Shown: one piece after another, positions 33,001 through 42,877 of the stretch | Numbering within the stretch: position 1 is the first letter of the stretch | Layout of the letters: each line of letters starts with the position of its first letter | Assembly: GCA_028641055.1 (NCBI GenBank) | Contig: CM054061.1 | Coordinates: 35,281,860 to 35,345,859, forward strand | Length of the DNA: 64,000 bases | Reading direction: 5' to 3' | Origin: Alopecurus myosuroides | Taxonomy: Eukaryota > Streptophyta > Magnoliopsida > Poales > Poaceae | Notes under the pieces: model-generated | What the model saw: only the letters and a program-made list of their open reading frames with translations | Databases searched by the model: none | Told to the model about the DNA's origin: nothing | Position numbers and translations under genes: made by a program

Positions 33001-35197
33001 GGACACCGTTGGCTTCATCGACGCCAAATGGGATAGCAAGGTTCTTGGCGTGGATAAATGGCACGGTCTTAGCCTTGGCGGCATCGACCACATGCGCGTG
33101 GACTGGAACAAGGTTGACCTGGGACGCAATCCCATGTCCGTCTCCACCGAGACCGCGACACTCGCAGCCAAGATGTTCTTGCATCGCAAGAATGCCGAGG
33201 ACATCGAGCAGTCCTACGCGGTAAGTCCTTCTTGCCTTTTCCGAGTTGAAATTTCTTCTCTTCTACTCGCCTTTCTTCTTTCTTACCATCACCCCCAGTC
33301 CCCGAGATTCGGGTCGAGTAGACGGATACTCTCCGAGTAGCCTCCTACTCGGGCTGAATCTTCTCTGCCTTTTCTAACTTGCTTCTTCTCGCTTCTCAGG
33401 ATAGCGTCCTGAAGCGGACCAATCTATACCGCCATCTTCTCTGGAACCACTCTATCGCCAGGAGGCGAATTGCTGCTTTAGAGAAGGAAAAGGCAGCTGC
33501 GGAGGCAGCCAGCAAGAACGCCAAGGACAGCACCCAGCAGCTGACTGAAGTGCAAGGTACGCTTTTAGCTGTGCGATTCATGCGTTTTTGTTTACGCTCG
33601 CTTATGCTTTCTTATGCGCTAACCTCTGCTTCTCTGCAGAAAAACTGAAGGCTTTAGCAGACGAACATGAGAAGTGCCGCAGCTTCGTGGAGAACTCCGA
33701 GGCCACCATCAAAAGGCTAGAAGGTAAGATTGATGTTTACTCGGTTTGACTTTGAATTTGTTTCTTCTCTGCTCCTCTGCTAACCTCATCTATCTCTTCG
33801 CAGAAGATTACAAGTTGTTTGCTGAGGCACACCAAGATTGTGTCAAGCCAGCAGAGGTGCAGAAGCAGCTGTCCGACCAGGCCGTTGAGCTGTTGAAGGA
33901 CCACACCACGGAGACCGAGAAGCTGCAACTCCAGTTGCAAAAGGCACTCCAGGATGCCGTCAAGATTGGCGCCGAGAGGGACAAATCAATCGCCGAGAAG
34001 GCCAAGGCCGAGACCACTTTCAGAGCCAAGGAGAGGGCTCTTGAGCAGGAATGCGAAACCTTAAAGAAGACCAACGCTGATCTCTTTGCTCAGATGGATA
34101 GCTTGCGCCTGATCCAAGAAAATCACATTTTCAACGAGGAGTCCTGGAGGACCCAGCTGCAGCGGCTGCGCAACGAACTGTCCGGTAAGTCTTTTCTTCG
34201 CTGCTTCTTTTCTTCTCGGTCGTATTTCTTCTCGGTTTTCCTCTACTCGGTTCTGAAGTTACCACGTGCTATTTCAGAGATCTGGCCTCATCTTGATTCC
34301 CCTTCTGCGCCTAAGGTGGCCAAGGCCCAAGCAGCTCGCCTTGCAAAAGGTGAGGCAGCAGATACCAGAGCCGGGATCGAGGACAGCTTGCTGGTGCTCA
34401 AGGACTATTTCGAACAGCTGGCTGGCGTCGGAATTGACCTGGTGCACGAGGGCTTTGAGCTCCACAGGCTGTTTTGGCCTCATGATGATCGGCCAACCAC
34501 CATGAAGGGCCTAGCCTTCAAGCTGAAGAATGTGAAGAAGGAGTTGAAGAAGTGGCGTGCCTCGGGCGCCCGTGCTGGTGCAGACGTGATGCTTCTCTGC
34601 ATAGCATCCTGGTATGAGAACCTCAACATGCAGCTCATCCGCGGGAAGCGCAATAATTCCAAGTGGGAGGTAGATCCCGACTGCGTGGCCACACGTAAGC
34701 TGATCGCCTACGAGGTCGCGGAGTGCGCTGAGACGGAGATCTTCATTGATGGCCTCCCCGAGCCCGACACCGAGTACGAAGAGGAAGAAGAAGAAGACGG
34801 CGAAGTAGAATCCGACTTGGAAGGCTTCTTCGAATCTCCTGAGGGCAAGGCCGGGAAGGGGAAGAACGTCGCCGTCGCGAGTAGCGATGAGGACGAGTAC
34901 GCCCACATCGACACCGCCGCACTCGACTTTGGCACCTCCTCAGGTGCTGCTCTCGACGACACGGTGCCCCCTCCTGGCCAAGCTTCAGGCTCCTCCTCGG
35001 CTCCAGTACTCGTCTCGGTGGCCACTGCCACTTCTGAGCAGGCGGCCACCCAGGGTGATGCCGAGATGAAGGAATCCACCACCGTCCAGACGGAAGCGGA
35101 TGCCACCCATGCCAGCACCGAAGGAACGGCTGCCACGACCGCCGCCGAAGAAACAGCAGCCAAGGCCAGCGCCGAGAACACTGCCTCCTCATCTTGA
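30009..35197 (+). CDS. Element 2 antisense spliced gene (aORF), 'putative gypsy type transposon' protein
   Basis: I reconstruct eight exons: 30009-30899, 31225-31399, 31491-31698, 31786-33220, 33400-33556, 33640-33723, 33804-34184 and 34278-35197. All seven introns are GT...AG and keep frame, giving 4,251 nt (1,416 residues plus stop) without an internal stop. Exon 1 holds the Transposase_28-like region (VVFLAHFVRGFGLPASDFL, MHHLPPNAVVFLAY, IRPTWETWIRYFHL). Exon 3 is acidic, then basic with a possible nuclear signal (PAKKRKPAEKK). Exon 4 has five PTAQGPTP repeats and a Lys/Glu/Ala coiled coil. Exons 5-7 are coiled coil. Exon 8 has a conserved block (IWPHLDSPSAP, LHRLFWPHDDRPTTMKGL, SGARAGADVMLLCIASWY) and an acidic Ser/Thr/Ala tail. 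Function is unknown; a DNA-binding or chromatin role would be guesswork. It converges with pol, leaving 675 bp between the two stops. Confidence 0.8.
30975..31185 (+). repeat. Three ~60-bp imperfect repeats in intron 1 of the antisense gene
   Basis: TAGGCTTAGTATGCT, TAGGCTTGATGTGCT and TAGGCTTAGTATGCT start near 31014, 31074 and 31134. Each is followed by GCACGCC or GCATGCC and a CCGAGTA motif. They lie wholly in the intron. Confidence 0.7.
32229..32362 (+). repeat. 24-bp coding minisatellite, about 5.5 copies
   Basis: The unit CCAACTGCGCAAGGCCCTAC (plus ACCG) encodes PTAQGPTP. Copies are nearly identical, so the array probably expanded recently. Unit length is a multiple of three, which preserves the frame. 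Confidence 0.9.
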
Positions 35198-35872
35198 AGC
35201 AACCTGCACTCTCTCTCAAACTCGAACATTTATCAGATCCCCGGGATGCCGGGAGCAGATGTAACAGACTATCTTTGTTTTGCTTGCTACACAGTTTTTT
35301 ATGCCCACTTTGTTTATTTCGACATTTAATCAAATTGAACGACACTGGCTCAATGCCGAGTTGCGTTTCCATGCGAGTCCCCGAGTTGCATTTCTTATTC
35401 ACCCTATCTTTTCATCTCTGCTCTACCCGCGACTTGTCGCTTGTTTGGTATTCGAGTCACAAGAATCAAGTAGTAGGGCTGCAAATACTTAGCCGCTAGA
35501 AACAATCATGGTAACGCAGCCCACCACTTAGCCGAGAAGACGAAAACAGGGAACAAAAGTAACAAACAATCTACTCGGCTCCTGCACTCCTTCTTCCTTT
35601 GTGATTTTCGTGTGCTCATTGACCTTTTGCTTGTTCTCTTGCTTGCCATGAAGCCGGGTTTCGGACAGCAGCAGAGTCGAAGAGTTGGCATATAGGTTTA
35701 AACACAGTACTCATTGCACTTATGAGTTCTGAAGTGGAGCAACCGAATAGACAAAGGACCAAGCCGAGTAAAAACACTTAGAGCAAATTTGGACGAGGGC
35801 AGTCCCCGAGAACAATTTCAGATTGCAGAGTAGAATTTCAACTCGGATAAGAGGGTACATACACATCTTTGC
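35198..35872. other. Element 2 spacer between the convergent antisense gene and pol
   Basis: Presumed 3' untranslated DNA of both units. It contains another GCAGTCCCCGAG motif at ~35799 and several CGAGTA hexamers. No coding potential is recognised. Confidence 0.5.
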
Positions 35873-38235
35873 TCACGAATGAAAACGACGAAGTAGGGCT
35901 ACATTCCAAGGGCGCTTGGTTTCCTCTCCAGCTTTATCTGCCCTGTTCGCCTGCGATGGGCGCACATCTACAAGATAGTACGCGTCATTGTGCAGCGCTT
36001 TGCTGACAATGAAAGGCCCTTCCCATGGAGGAGACAACTTGTGCATCCCGGCTGTGCGCTGCACCAGCCTAAGAACCATGTCTCCTTCTCGGAAAACCCT
36101 TGGGTTCACCTTTCGGCTATGATAACGCCGCAGGTTTTGCTGGTAGATAGCCGAACGTGACAGAGTCAGCTCTCTTGCTTCTTCAAGCAGGTCAACGTCG
36201 TCTTCTCGAGCTTCTCTCGCCTCCACCTCAGTGTAGAGGGCTACTCGGGGGGAGTCATGCTCTAAGTCTATTGGCAACACGGCCTCAGCCCCGTATACCA
36301 AAAAGAACGGCGTGTAGCCGGTTGACCGGTTAGGGGTAGTCCTTAGACTCCACAACACCGCTGGCAACTCTTCTAGCCAACACCCAGGTGTTTTCAGCAA
36401 TGGCTCAATCAGCCTTGGCTTGATGCCTGCCAGTACCATCCCATTTGCTCTCTCAACTTGCCCATTGGAGGCAGGGTGCGCGACTGACGCAACGTCTAGT
36501 CGGATATGCTTATCTCTCCAGAATCGCACCATTGCCCCCTCTGCAAAGTTGGTGCCGTTGTCGGTGATGATACTGTGCGGGTAGCCATATCTCATGATCA
36601 CATCCTTCACGAACTTCACAGCTGTGACCCCATCGCACTTCCGAATAGGCTTCACCTCAATCCACTTGGTGAACTTTTCCACCATGACCAAGATATGTGT
36701 CATATTGCCTTTAGCCGGCTTGAAAGGACCAACCATATCCAAGCACCAAACAGCAAATGGCCATGTGATAGGAATTGTTTTCAACTCGGAAGCTGGCATG
36801 TGAATCTTACTTGCGAACATCTGGCAGCCGGTGCACTTCCTCACAATATCCTCAGCTTGCTGCAGTGCAGTGAGCCAGTAGAAGCCATGCCGAAAAGCTT
36901 TCTTGACCAAAGCCCGAGACGAAGCGTGGTGCCCACATTCCCCTTGATGTATCTCCACCAGGATTTCTTCTCCCTCTTCTGGTCTCACACAACGTTGCAG
37001 CACACCAGTGGCACTTCTCTTGTGCAGCACATCTCGGACTATAGTATAGCCCTTGGATCTTCTCTGAATCTGCCTCGCAGTCACCTCATCTTCAGGTAAA
37101 GTACCGTCCCTTAGAAAGGATAATATGGGCATTGCCCAACTCGGTGTCTCCCGCATGGGAAACACTGGTTCGTCCATTTCCATTGGGGCAGGCTCTTGTG
37201 GTTGCACAGGAGGAGTAGGAGCGTTTCTCTGCAGCCCAGACCGATTGGCGAGAACTTCTTCAATGAATGCGACAGCTTCTGGGTTGAGGGCGGCAGTCCC
37301 CGAGTACGGAGTGGCAGTCCCCGAGTAAGGAGCGGCAGTCCCCGAGTAGGGAGTGGCAGTCCCCGAGTAGGGAACGGCAGTCCCCGAGTAGGGAATGGCA
37401 GTCCCCGAGTAAGGAATGGCAGTCCCCGAGTAGGGAATGGCAGTCCCCGAGTAGAGGACGGCAGTCCCCGGGTTCTCTGCAGCACTCTCCCAGTCAATCT
37501 GCATTGGGTCAGATTCTTCACTTGGCAGAGAAGGAACAAAGATAGATTCCGAGTTGGGGGAAGGCTTGATGGATGGCTTCCTCAAATGCTCCAAGGCAAT
37601 CCCTGCCGGAATGGACTGCCGAGAAGATCCCAACTTGGATAGCTCATCTGCTGCTTCGTTCTCTGCTCGGTGAATGTGCTGGAACTCACAGCCTTCGAAA
37701 AACCCAGTCATAGACTGCACCAGGAAGCGATACGATGCCATGTTGGCATCCAAAGCATCCCAGGTACCTGAGACTTGCTGCACTACTAGATCTGAATCAC
37801 CATAGCATATAATGCGCTGCACGCCAACCTCCTTTGCTACTCGCAAACCATGCACCACTGCCTCGTACTCGGCTACATTGTTGGACGCCTTGAAATGAAT
37901 CTGCAGCACGTACTTGAGTTGATCTCGCTTGGGTGATGTAAGCACAACGCCAGCACCAAGGCCTTCTTTCACCTTTGAGCCATCAAAATGCATTTTCCAA
38001 TAGTTGGAAACTGGAGCAGGAGGTTCATACTGCATCTCGGCCCAGTCCACAAGAAATTCCGCCAGGACCTGAGACTTGATTGCTTCTCTTCTCGTATACG
38101 CGGGAGCGTACGCGGCCAGCTCGATTGCCCACTTGGCTACTCTGCCACTCGCCTCCTTGTTTCCCATGATGTCCGAGATGGGAGCAGAGCTCACAACAGT
38201 GATAGGGTGCTCCTGGAAGTAATGTTTCAGCTTCC
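35873..38235 (-). CDS. pol: Element 2 RNase H and integrase
   Basis: This is the C-terminal part of the polyprotein, from Met 38194 in the track I count. RVT_3-type RNase H has D71 (MHFDGSK), E109/E111 (AEYEA), D133 (YGDSDL) and D183 (ENEAADEL). A linker with nine 7-residue YSGTAxP repeats spans ~241-309. The integrase zinc finger is H423/H429-430 and C461/C464 (GECGHH, CTGC). The DDE triad is D493 (CLDMVGPF), D552 (ITDNGTNF) and E588 (NGQVERAN). The C-terminus has FREGDMVLRL and WEGPFIVSKA. All catalytic residues are present. The frame differs from the upstream RT frame; the shift lies at ~38233-38247, so this part is translated only if the shift is bypassed, or it marks inactivation or an assembly error. 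Confidence 0.88.
37290..37478 (-). repeat. 21-bp coding minisatellite between RNase H and integrase
   Basis: About nine copies of a 21-bp unit, with GGCAGTCCCCGAGTAGGGA at its core on +, encode YSGTAIP-type heptapeptides on -. The unit carries both the CCGAGTAG motif and the polypurine-tract core TCGGGGACTGC. Confidence 0.92.
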
Positions 38236-39444
38236 TGGGCCCAGGTACACACCATATGTCATCTTCTGGTAGTGCGGATAGTTTTGCTTGGAACTGGACA
38301 GCACTTCACTGAGATAATAGACTGGGCGCTGCACACTTTTGCCTTCTTCTTCTCGCTCCACCACTATCACCACGCTGACTACTCGGTTAGTCGCAGCAAT
38401 GTACAGCAGCATAGGCTCCTTGGGTAGCGGACTAGCCAAGACGGGAGCGCTAGCCAGCATTGCTTTTAGCTCATTGAATGCCACGTCCGCTTGCGGAGTC
38501 CAGACAAACTTGTCGCTTTTCTTCATCAGCTGGTACAGAGGCAAGGCCTTCTCGCCCATTCGGCCCAGAAAACGGCTCAGAGATGCCAGACAACCCGTGA
38601 ACTTCTGCACATCCTTCAATGATCTCGGCAAAGACATGCTCTCAATAGCTTTTATCGTAGAAGGATTGGCTTCAATGCCCCGACTAGAAACCAGAAAACC
38701 GAGTAGCTTTCCAGCTGGTACACCAAAGGTGCACTTACTCGGATTCAGTTTCATTTTGTACTTGCGTAGGTTAGCAAAGGTTTCCTCCAGGTCGGCAAGC
38801 AGAGTATGTGTTTTATTCGTTTTGATGACAATGTCATCTACGTACACCTGCACATTCTTGCCGAGCTGGTCGTGCAAGCATTTCTGCATGCATCTCTGAT
38901 AGGTTGCACCCGCATTCCTCAAGCCAAAACACATGACACGATAGCAATAAGCCCCGTACGGGGTAATGAAAGCAGTCTTTATTTGATCAGCAGGGTTGAG
39001 TGCAATCTGGTGGAAACCAGAGTATGCATCTATGAAAGACAACAGTTCACAGCCGGCAGTGGAATCGATCACCTGATCGATGCGAGGTAGCGGGAAAGGA
39101 TCCTTGGGGCATGCCTTGTTCAAGTCGGTGTAGTCGACACACATGCGCCATGCAGTGGCAGCCTTGGGATCTTCCTTTTTCTTCTCGACCATGACCGGGT
39201 TGGCTAACCAATCCGGATGCAGCACTTCCATGATGAAGTTACTTATCAGCAGCTTAGTGATCTGATCACCGATGGCCTTCCTTATCTCATCTCCGAAACG
39301 GCGCAAAGCCTGCTTCACGGGCTTGGCGTCAGGACGCACATGCAAGGAGTGCTCAACCAACTCCCTCGGGACTCCTGGTAGATCTTCATTGGTCCAGGCG
39401 AACACATCCCGATTCTCACGGAGGAAGTGGATGAGCGCGCTTTC
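38227..39444 (-). CDS. pol: Element 2 reverse transcriptase
   Basis: It is in the same frame as gag-protease but separated from it by a single UAG (39445-39447). Counting from Met 39405, motifs are RMCVDYTDLNKACPKD (~87-102), FIDAYSGFHQ (124-133), CFGLRNAGATYQR (159-171) and the catalytic YVDD (188-191), then LLGFLVSSRGIEANP and the connection region. The frame ends at 38227 shortly after KMTYGVY, where element 1 continues with FASRKLRHYF, because of a frame change at ~38233-38247. It lacks the leading Met expected of an independent ORF, so readthrough or splicing is the likely mode of expression. Confidence 0.88.
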   Translation of the reverse strand, partial: ESALIHFLRENRDVFAWTNEDLPGVPRELVEHSLHVRPDAKPVKQALRRFGDEIRKAIGDQITKLLISNFIMEVLHPDWLANPVMVEKKKEDPKAATAWRMCVDYTDLNKACPKDPFPLPRIDQVIDSTAGCELLSFIDAYSGFHQIALNPADQIKTAFITPYGAYCYRVMCFGLRNAGATYQRCMQKCLHDQLGKNVQVYVDDIVIKTNKTHTLLADLEETFANLRKYKMKLNPSKCTFGVPAGKLLGFLVSSRGIEANPSTIKAIESMSLPRSLKDVQKFTGCLASLSRFLGRMGEKALPLYQLMKKSDKFVWTPQADVAFNELKAMLASAPVLASPLPKEPMLLYIAATNRVVSVVIVVEREEEGKSVQRPVYYLSEVLSSSKQNYPHYQKMTYGVYLGPGS

Positions 39445-42400
39445 CTATTTCTCCGCCAATCCGGCACCAATGATGGCCACGCGCTCCGGGAACTCGGGGT
39501 CAACCTGGATTGTCTTGGTCTCCTTGGCAGCTTGGAAAGCAGTACCATGCTGGGTACTCGGCACACCTTGTGCGCCAGCTTGTGCGGACTGAGCCATGGC
39601 CACCACCTCGTACATCTTCTTCTTCTCGGCAGCAATCACCATTGATTCCGCCAGCTGGGAGCTAGCAGAGGCACACTCCATGGACTTCTTGTAATCTCCC
39701 GAGATGGTGATGATGCCATTGGGACCAGGGATCTTCATCTTCAGATAAGCCACATGTGTAGAGGCCATGAACTTGCTCAGAGCAGGCCTGCCGAGTAGAG
39801 CATGATAGGGGCTCTGATGATCCACCACTTCAAACTGCAGGCGCTCTGTGCGGCAGTTCTCCCGGGTACCGAATAGCACATCAATCCACACTCGGCCAAT
39901 CGGGTTGCATGAGATCCCGGGCACAATGCCATGGAAGGTGGTCTTGCTGGGCAGCATCATGTTCTCGGCCAGGCCAAGCTTCTCGAGTGTGTCCTTGTAC
40001 ACTATGTTGATGCTGCTGCCGTTGTCGATCAGCACCTTGCTGAACCTCACATTCTTCTCGGGACCCAGGAAGGTAGGATCCAACACCAAGGCATAGGTAC
40101 CCGGATTGGGCATCACCTTGGGATGATCCGCTCGAGTCCACCTGATCTCCTGGTCGCACCAGTACATGTAGTGAGGGACAGCAGGAATCACTGCGTTGAC
40201 CTCCATGGCTCGCCTGTGCTGTGACTGCTTGTCGACTGCCTCAGAAGTGAAGATCATATAGCTCTCATGGTGCTCTTGGTACTGGTTGGAGCCATTGCCC
40301 CCATTGTTGCCATTGTTGCCATTGTTGTTGCCCTGATAGTTGTTGTTGCCTCTGTTGTTGTTGTTGCGGTTGTAGTTGTTGTTGTTGTTGCGGTATCTCT
40401 CATTGTTGAAGTTCCGGTTGGCTCCTAAAGCCACCTGGTTGACGTTCTCTCTTCTCGGGTACACTGGCGGCCGAGCTGCGGGTGCGCGAGTAGGCTGAAC
40501 AGTAGCATTGGCGGCTGGCAGAGGAGGAGGAGGAGGCAAGCCATCACTCTTGATCACATCCCACCACTCGCACTGCCGGGTAGTGTGGTTGGCAGGCCTC
40601 GAGGGATGATGAGTGTGAAAGCTGCATGGGCCATCCTTCATGTCATCGAAGACAAACTTCTTCGGCTGCTCGGAGTTCCCGCTACCCGACTGCGCAGTGC
40701 GGAACGGTTTCTTGTTGCCCTGGCCCTGGTTCTGGTTCTGCCCGTAGGCTCCAGCAGGTTTCTGCCTTTGGCCACCACCGCCTCCAACATTCACTGCATT
40801 CACCTCCTCAGGGTCATACCGAGTATCTACTCGGCACTTGTTGCGGAACTCGTTGCGCCTGCTGCTGTTGAAGTTTCTTCTCGGCTCAGAGGAGTCCATC
40901 AGTGGCTGAGTAGGATCACCGAGTGCGTACTGATCCGCAATCTTGATGGTCTCGGCCAGGGTGTTCGGCATCTCCCTCTGCAATCTTTGCCAAAGCATGC
41001 TGCCATGTCGGCAACCCTGCGCAAACCAAGTGATGGCCTGTGCCTCATTCACACCCTCACAAGTGTTCCTCAAGGTGCTCCACCGAGTAAGGTACTCGCG
41101 GTCCGTCTCGTCTTCTCGCTGCCTGCAAGCCGACAGCTGCTGTGGCCTATTCGGCCTCTTGTATGTACTCGTGAAGTTGCTGACGAAGGCGTCCGAGAAG
41201 TCCAGCCAGCAGTTAATGCTGTGCTTGGGCAAGTTGTTGAGCCAAGTGCGAGCTGGACCCTCTAGCATCTGCGGGACGTACCGCACTGCCCATCTCCTGT
41301 TGCCACCCGCGATGTGGACCGCAGTGACGTAGTCATTGAGCCAATCTTCAGGCTTGGTGCTACCATTGTAGCTCTTGGTGCCCCTTGCGAGCTGGAAGCC
41401 CTTCACGGAAGGCTCGTTCATGATGCGCGGGCCAAAGCACTCGGGGCCAGGAGGACCCGTGCTCTCAAGCCGCGCCGACAAGCTGATACGGTCCAGCTGG
41501 TGCCTTGCATCTCCAGGCGCCAACACGCGCTCACCAACACGGTCATGAATATCATAACCAGCCATCTCCATAGCCGAGTAGCCATCATCATACCTATCCA
41601 CCTGCATAGCTGCGGGCTGCTCCACCGGGTTGGCGACTGGTGCCACTGGACGCGGCTGCTGCCTCTGCCGAGTAGGCTGAGCTGCGGGTTGCCGAGAAGT
41701 ACCCGGACGCGCGGCTTCTCGGGCACGGCTTTGAGCTTGATGGGCTTGAGAGCCTGCTCTTGCAGCGTTGTGTTCCTGCCCGGGCTGCTGCGGCACAGCA
41801 ACCTGTTTCGCGGCAGCAGCCGGGTCATACACCTGCATTTGCCTGTCTCTACCCGAACGCCCGCTGCGGCTCTTCTCGCGGCTAGGATGTGGAGACGAGG
41901 CCTGATCGTTAGATCTAGCCGCGTGCGAGTGAACCACCTGCGAAGCTCCAGCTCCCGGGTTGGCCTTCCGGAACTCCTCGTTCTGCCTAGCGGCCTCCAA
42001 CACCAACTCGTTGAGCCTCTCCTGCTGCCTGAGACGCGCCTCTCCATCTAGGCGCGGCAACTCGGCAGCTACGGCCTGTGCAGCTCTGAGCGTCTTGGCG
42101 GGTGTGCTGTACCTCGGCCTTGTGAAGGTGTTCGCAGTGGCGGACTGCGCGGGCACCTCCGCAACCGTTGCCATCTCGGCACCCAGGTTGCGCCGCGTAG
42201 CGCCTACTCTGCTAGGCCTCCTGGCGACCGGCGTGAAGCCATGAGCCTTGTTGTACTCGAGCTGGTCTAGACTCAGCTCAAGCCTGATCTTCTCCAACTC
42301 CGCCTGCTCGGCAAGCAGCTCCTGGCGTTGCCGCTCGAGCTGCTCCCTCGCGGCTAGGAGCTCGATGTCGGTGGGAGTGGGCATACCGGTTCGCGCATCA

Positions 42401-42729
42401 GACGCGGGGATGACCGTAGACGTGGAAGGCGGCAGGTTGCTCTCCTTCTCGTAGGGCCGGTGGTTCCTGCCACCAGCAGGCGGATCATCAACCTCCTCGA
42501 CGACGGCCGCAGCGCCAGTAGCAGCTGCGCCAGTGTTTGCCGCCAAGCCCGTCACCATCACCTCAGCGCAGCATGCAGAGCTGCATGCAGGCCTTCCGCG
42601 AGCAGCAACCACCGCAGGAGGATCCTCCGCGTCATGCACCAGCTCGGGGTAGGCGCTGTTGGCGACGGTGGCGACGTAGACGAGATGCGAGCCGAAGGAG
42701 ATCACCGAGCCGCCCTCGGGCATGGCCAT
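39445..42729 (-). CDS. gag-pro: Element 2 gag-protease
   Basis: The frame is open from inside the 5' LTR (43002), but translation must start after the PBS (42858-42875). The first Met there is at 42729, giving 1,094 residues. Features in order: an N-terminal region of unknown role (MAMPEGGSVISFGSHLVYVA), a predicted coiled coil (ELLAAREQLERQRQELLAE), a basic Gln/Pro/Arg-rich linker, the gag domain (TKSYNGSTKPEDWLNDYVTA, WLNNLPKHSINCW, FTSTYKRPNRP), a CxxH...HTTxxC knuckle (CSFHTHH...HTTRQC), an Asn-rich low-complexity stretch and the protease site LIDNGSSINIVY. It ends at UAG in the context AAA TAG GAA. Confidence 0.87.
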   Translation of the reverse strand: MAMPEGGSVISFGSHLVYVATVANSAYPELVHDAEDPPAVVAARGRPACSSACCAEVMVTGLAANTGAAATGAAAVVEEVDDPPAGGRNHRPYEKESNLPPSTSTVIPASDARTGMPTPTDIELLAAREQLERQRQELLAEQAELEKIRLELSLDQLEYNKAHGFTPVARRPSRVGATRRNLGAEMATVAEVPAQSATANTFTRPRYSTPAKTLRAAQAVAAELPRLDGEARLRQQERLNELVLEAARQNEEFRKANPGAGASQVVHSHAARSNDQASSPHPSREKSRSGRSGRDRQMQVYDPAAAAKQVAVPQQPGQEHNAARAGSQAHQAQSRAREAARPGTSRQPAAQPTRQRQQPRPVAPVANPVEQPAAMQVDRYDDGYSAMEMAGYDIHDRVGERVLAPGDARHQLDRISLSARLESTGPPGPECFGPRIMNEPSVKGFQLARGTKSYNGSTKPEDWLNDYVTAVHIAGGNRRWAVRYVPQMLEGPARTWLNNLPKHSINCWLDFSDAFVSNFTSTYKRPNRPQQLSACRQREDETDREYLTRWSTLRNTCEGVNEAQAITWFAQGCRHGSMLWQRLQREMPNTLAETIKIADQYALGDPTQPLMDSSEPRRNFNSSRRNEFRNKCRVDTRYDPEEVNAVNVGGGGGQRQKPAGAYGQNQNQGQGNKKPFRTAQSGSGNSEQPKKFVFDDMKDGPCSFHTHHPSRPANHTTRQCEWWDVIKSDGLPPPPPLPAANATVQPTRAPAARPPVYPRRENVNQVALGANRNFNNERYRNNNNNYNRNNNNRGNNNYQGNNNGNNGNNGGNGSNQYQEHHESYMIFTSEAVDKQSQHRRAMEVNAVIPAVPHYMYWCDQEIRWTRADHPKVMPNPGTYALVLDPTFLGPEKNVRFSKVLIDNGSSINIVYKDTLEKLGLAENMMLPSKTTFHGIVPGISCNPIGRVWIDVLFGTRENCRTERLQFEVVDHQSPYHALLGRPALSKFMASTHVAYLKMKIPGPNGIITISGDYKKSMECASASSQLAESMVIAAEKKKMYEVVAMAQSAQAGAQGVPSTQHGTAFQAAKETKTIQVDPEFPERVAIIGAGLAEK
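40285..40405 (-). repeat. Asn-codon (GTT/AAC) low-complexity tract in gag
   Basis: On + there are repeated GTTGTTGTT and CCATTGTTG blocks. On - they encode a run of Asn broken by Tyr, Arg and Gly just before the protease. Confidence 0.85.
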
Positions 42730-42857
42730 GCCGCCGAAACAGCCGGCGTTGTCGGTGACGAAGTCGAAGGAGCCGAATCTGTGGACAAGGCCACAAACTA
42801 CGCGCTCCGCTGATGAAGATCCCGTCCGAACAGAAACTCCAGCCAGCGCCGCTGGTT

Positions 42858-42875
42858 GCCCCACGGTGGGCGCCA
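42858..42875 (-). other. Primer binding site of element 2
   Basis: On - the sequence TGGCGCCCACCGTGGGGC lies two bases inside the 5' LTR. The TGGCGCC start is typical of Tat and Athila primer sites. The exact tRNA was not identified. Confidence 0.75.
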
Positions 42876-42877
42876 AC

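Noticed and set aside
37290..37478. CRISPR-like array
   Set aside because: The units are contiguous 21-bp coding repeats without unique spacers, in a eukaryotic retrotransposon.
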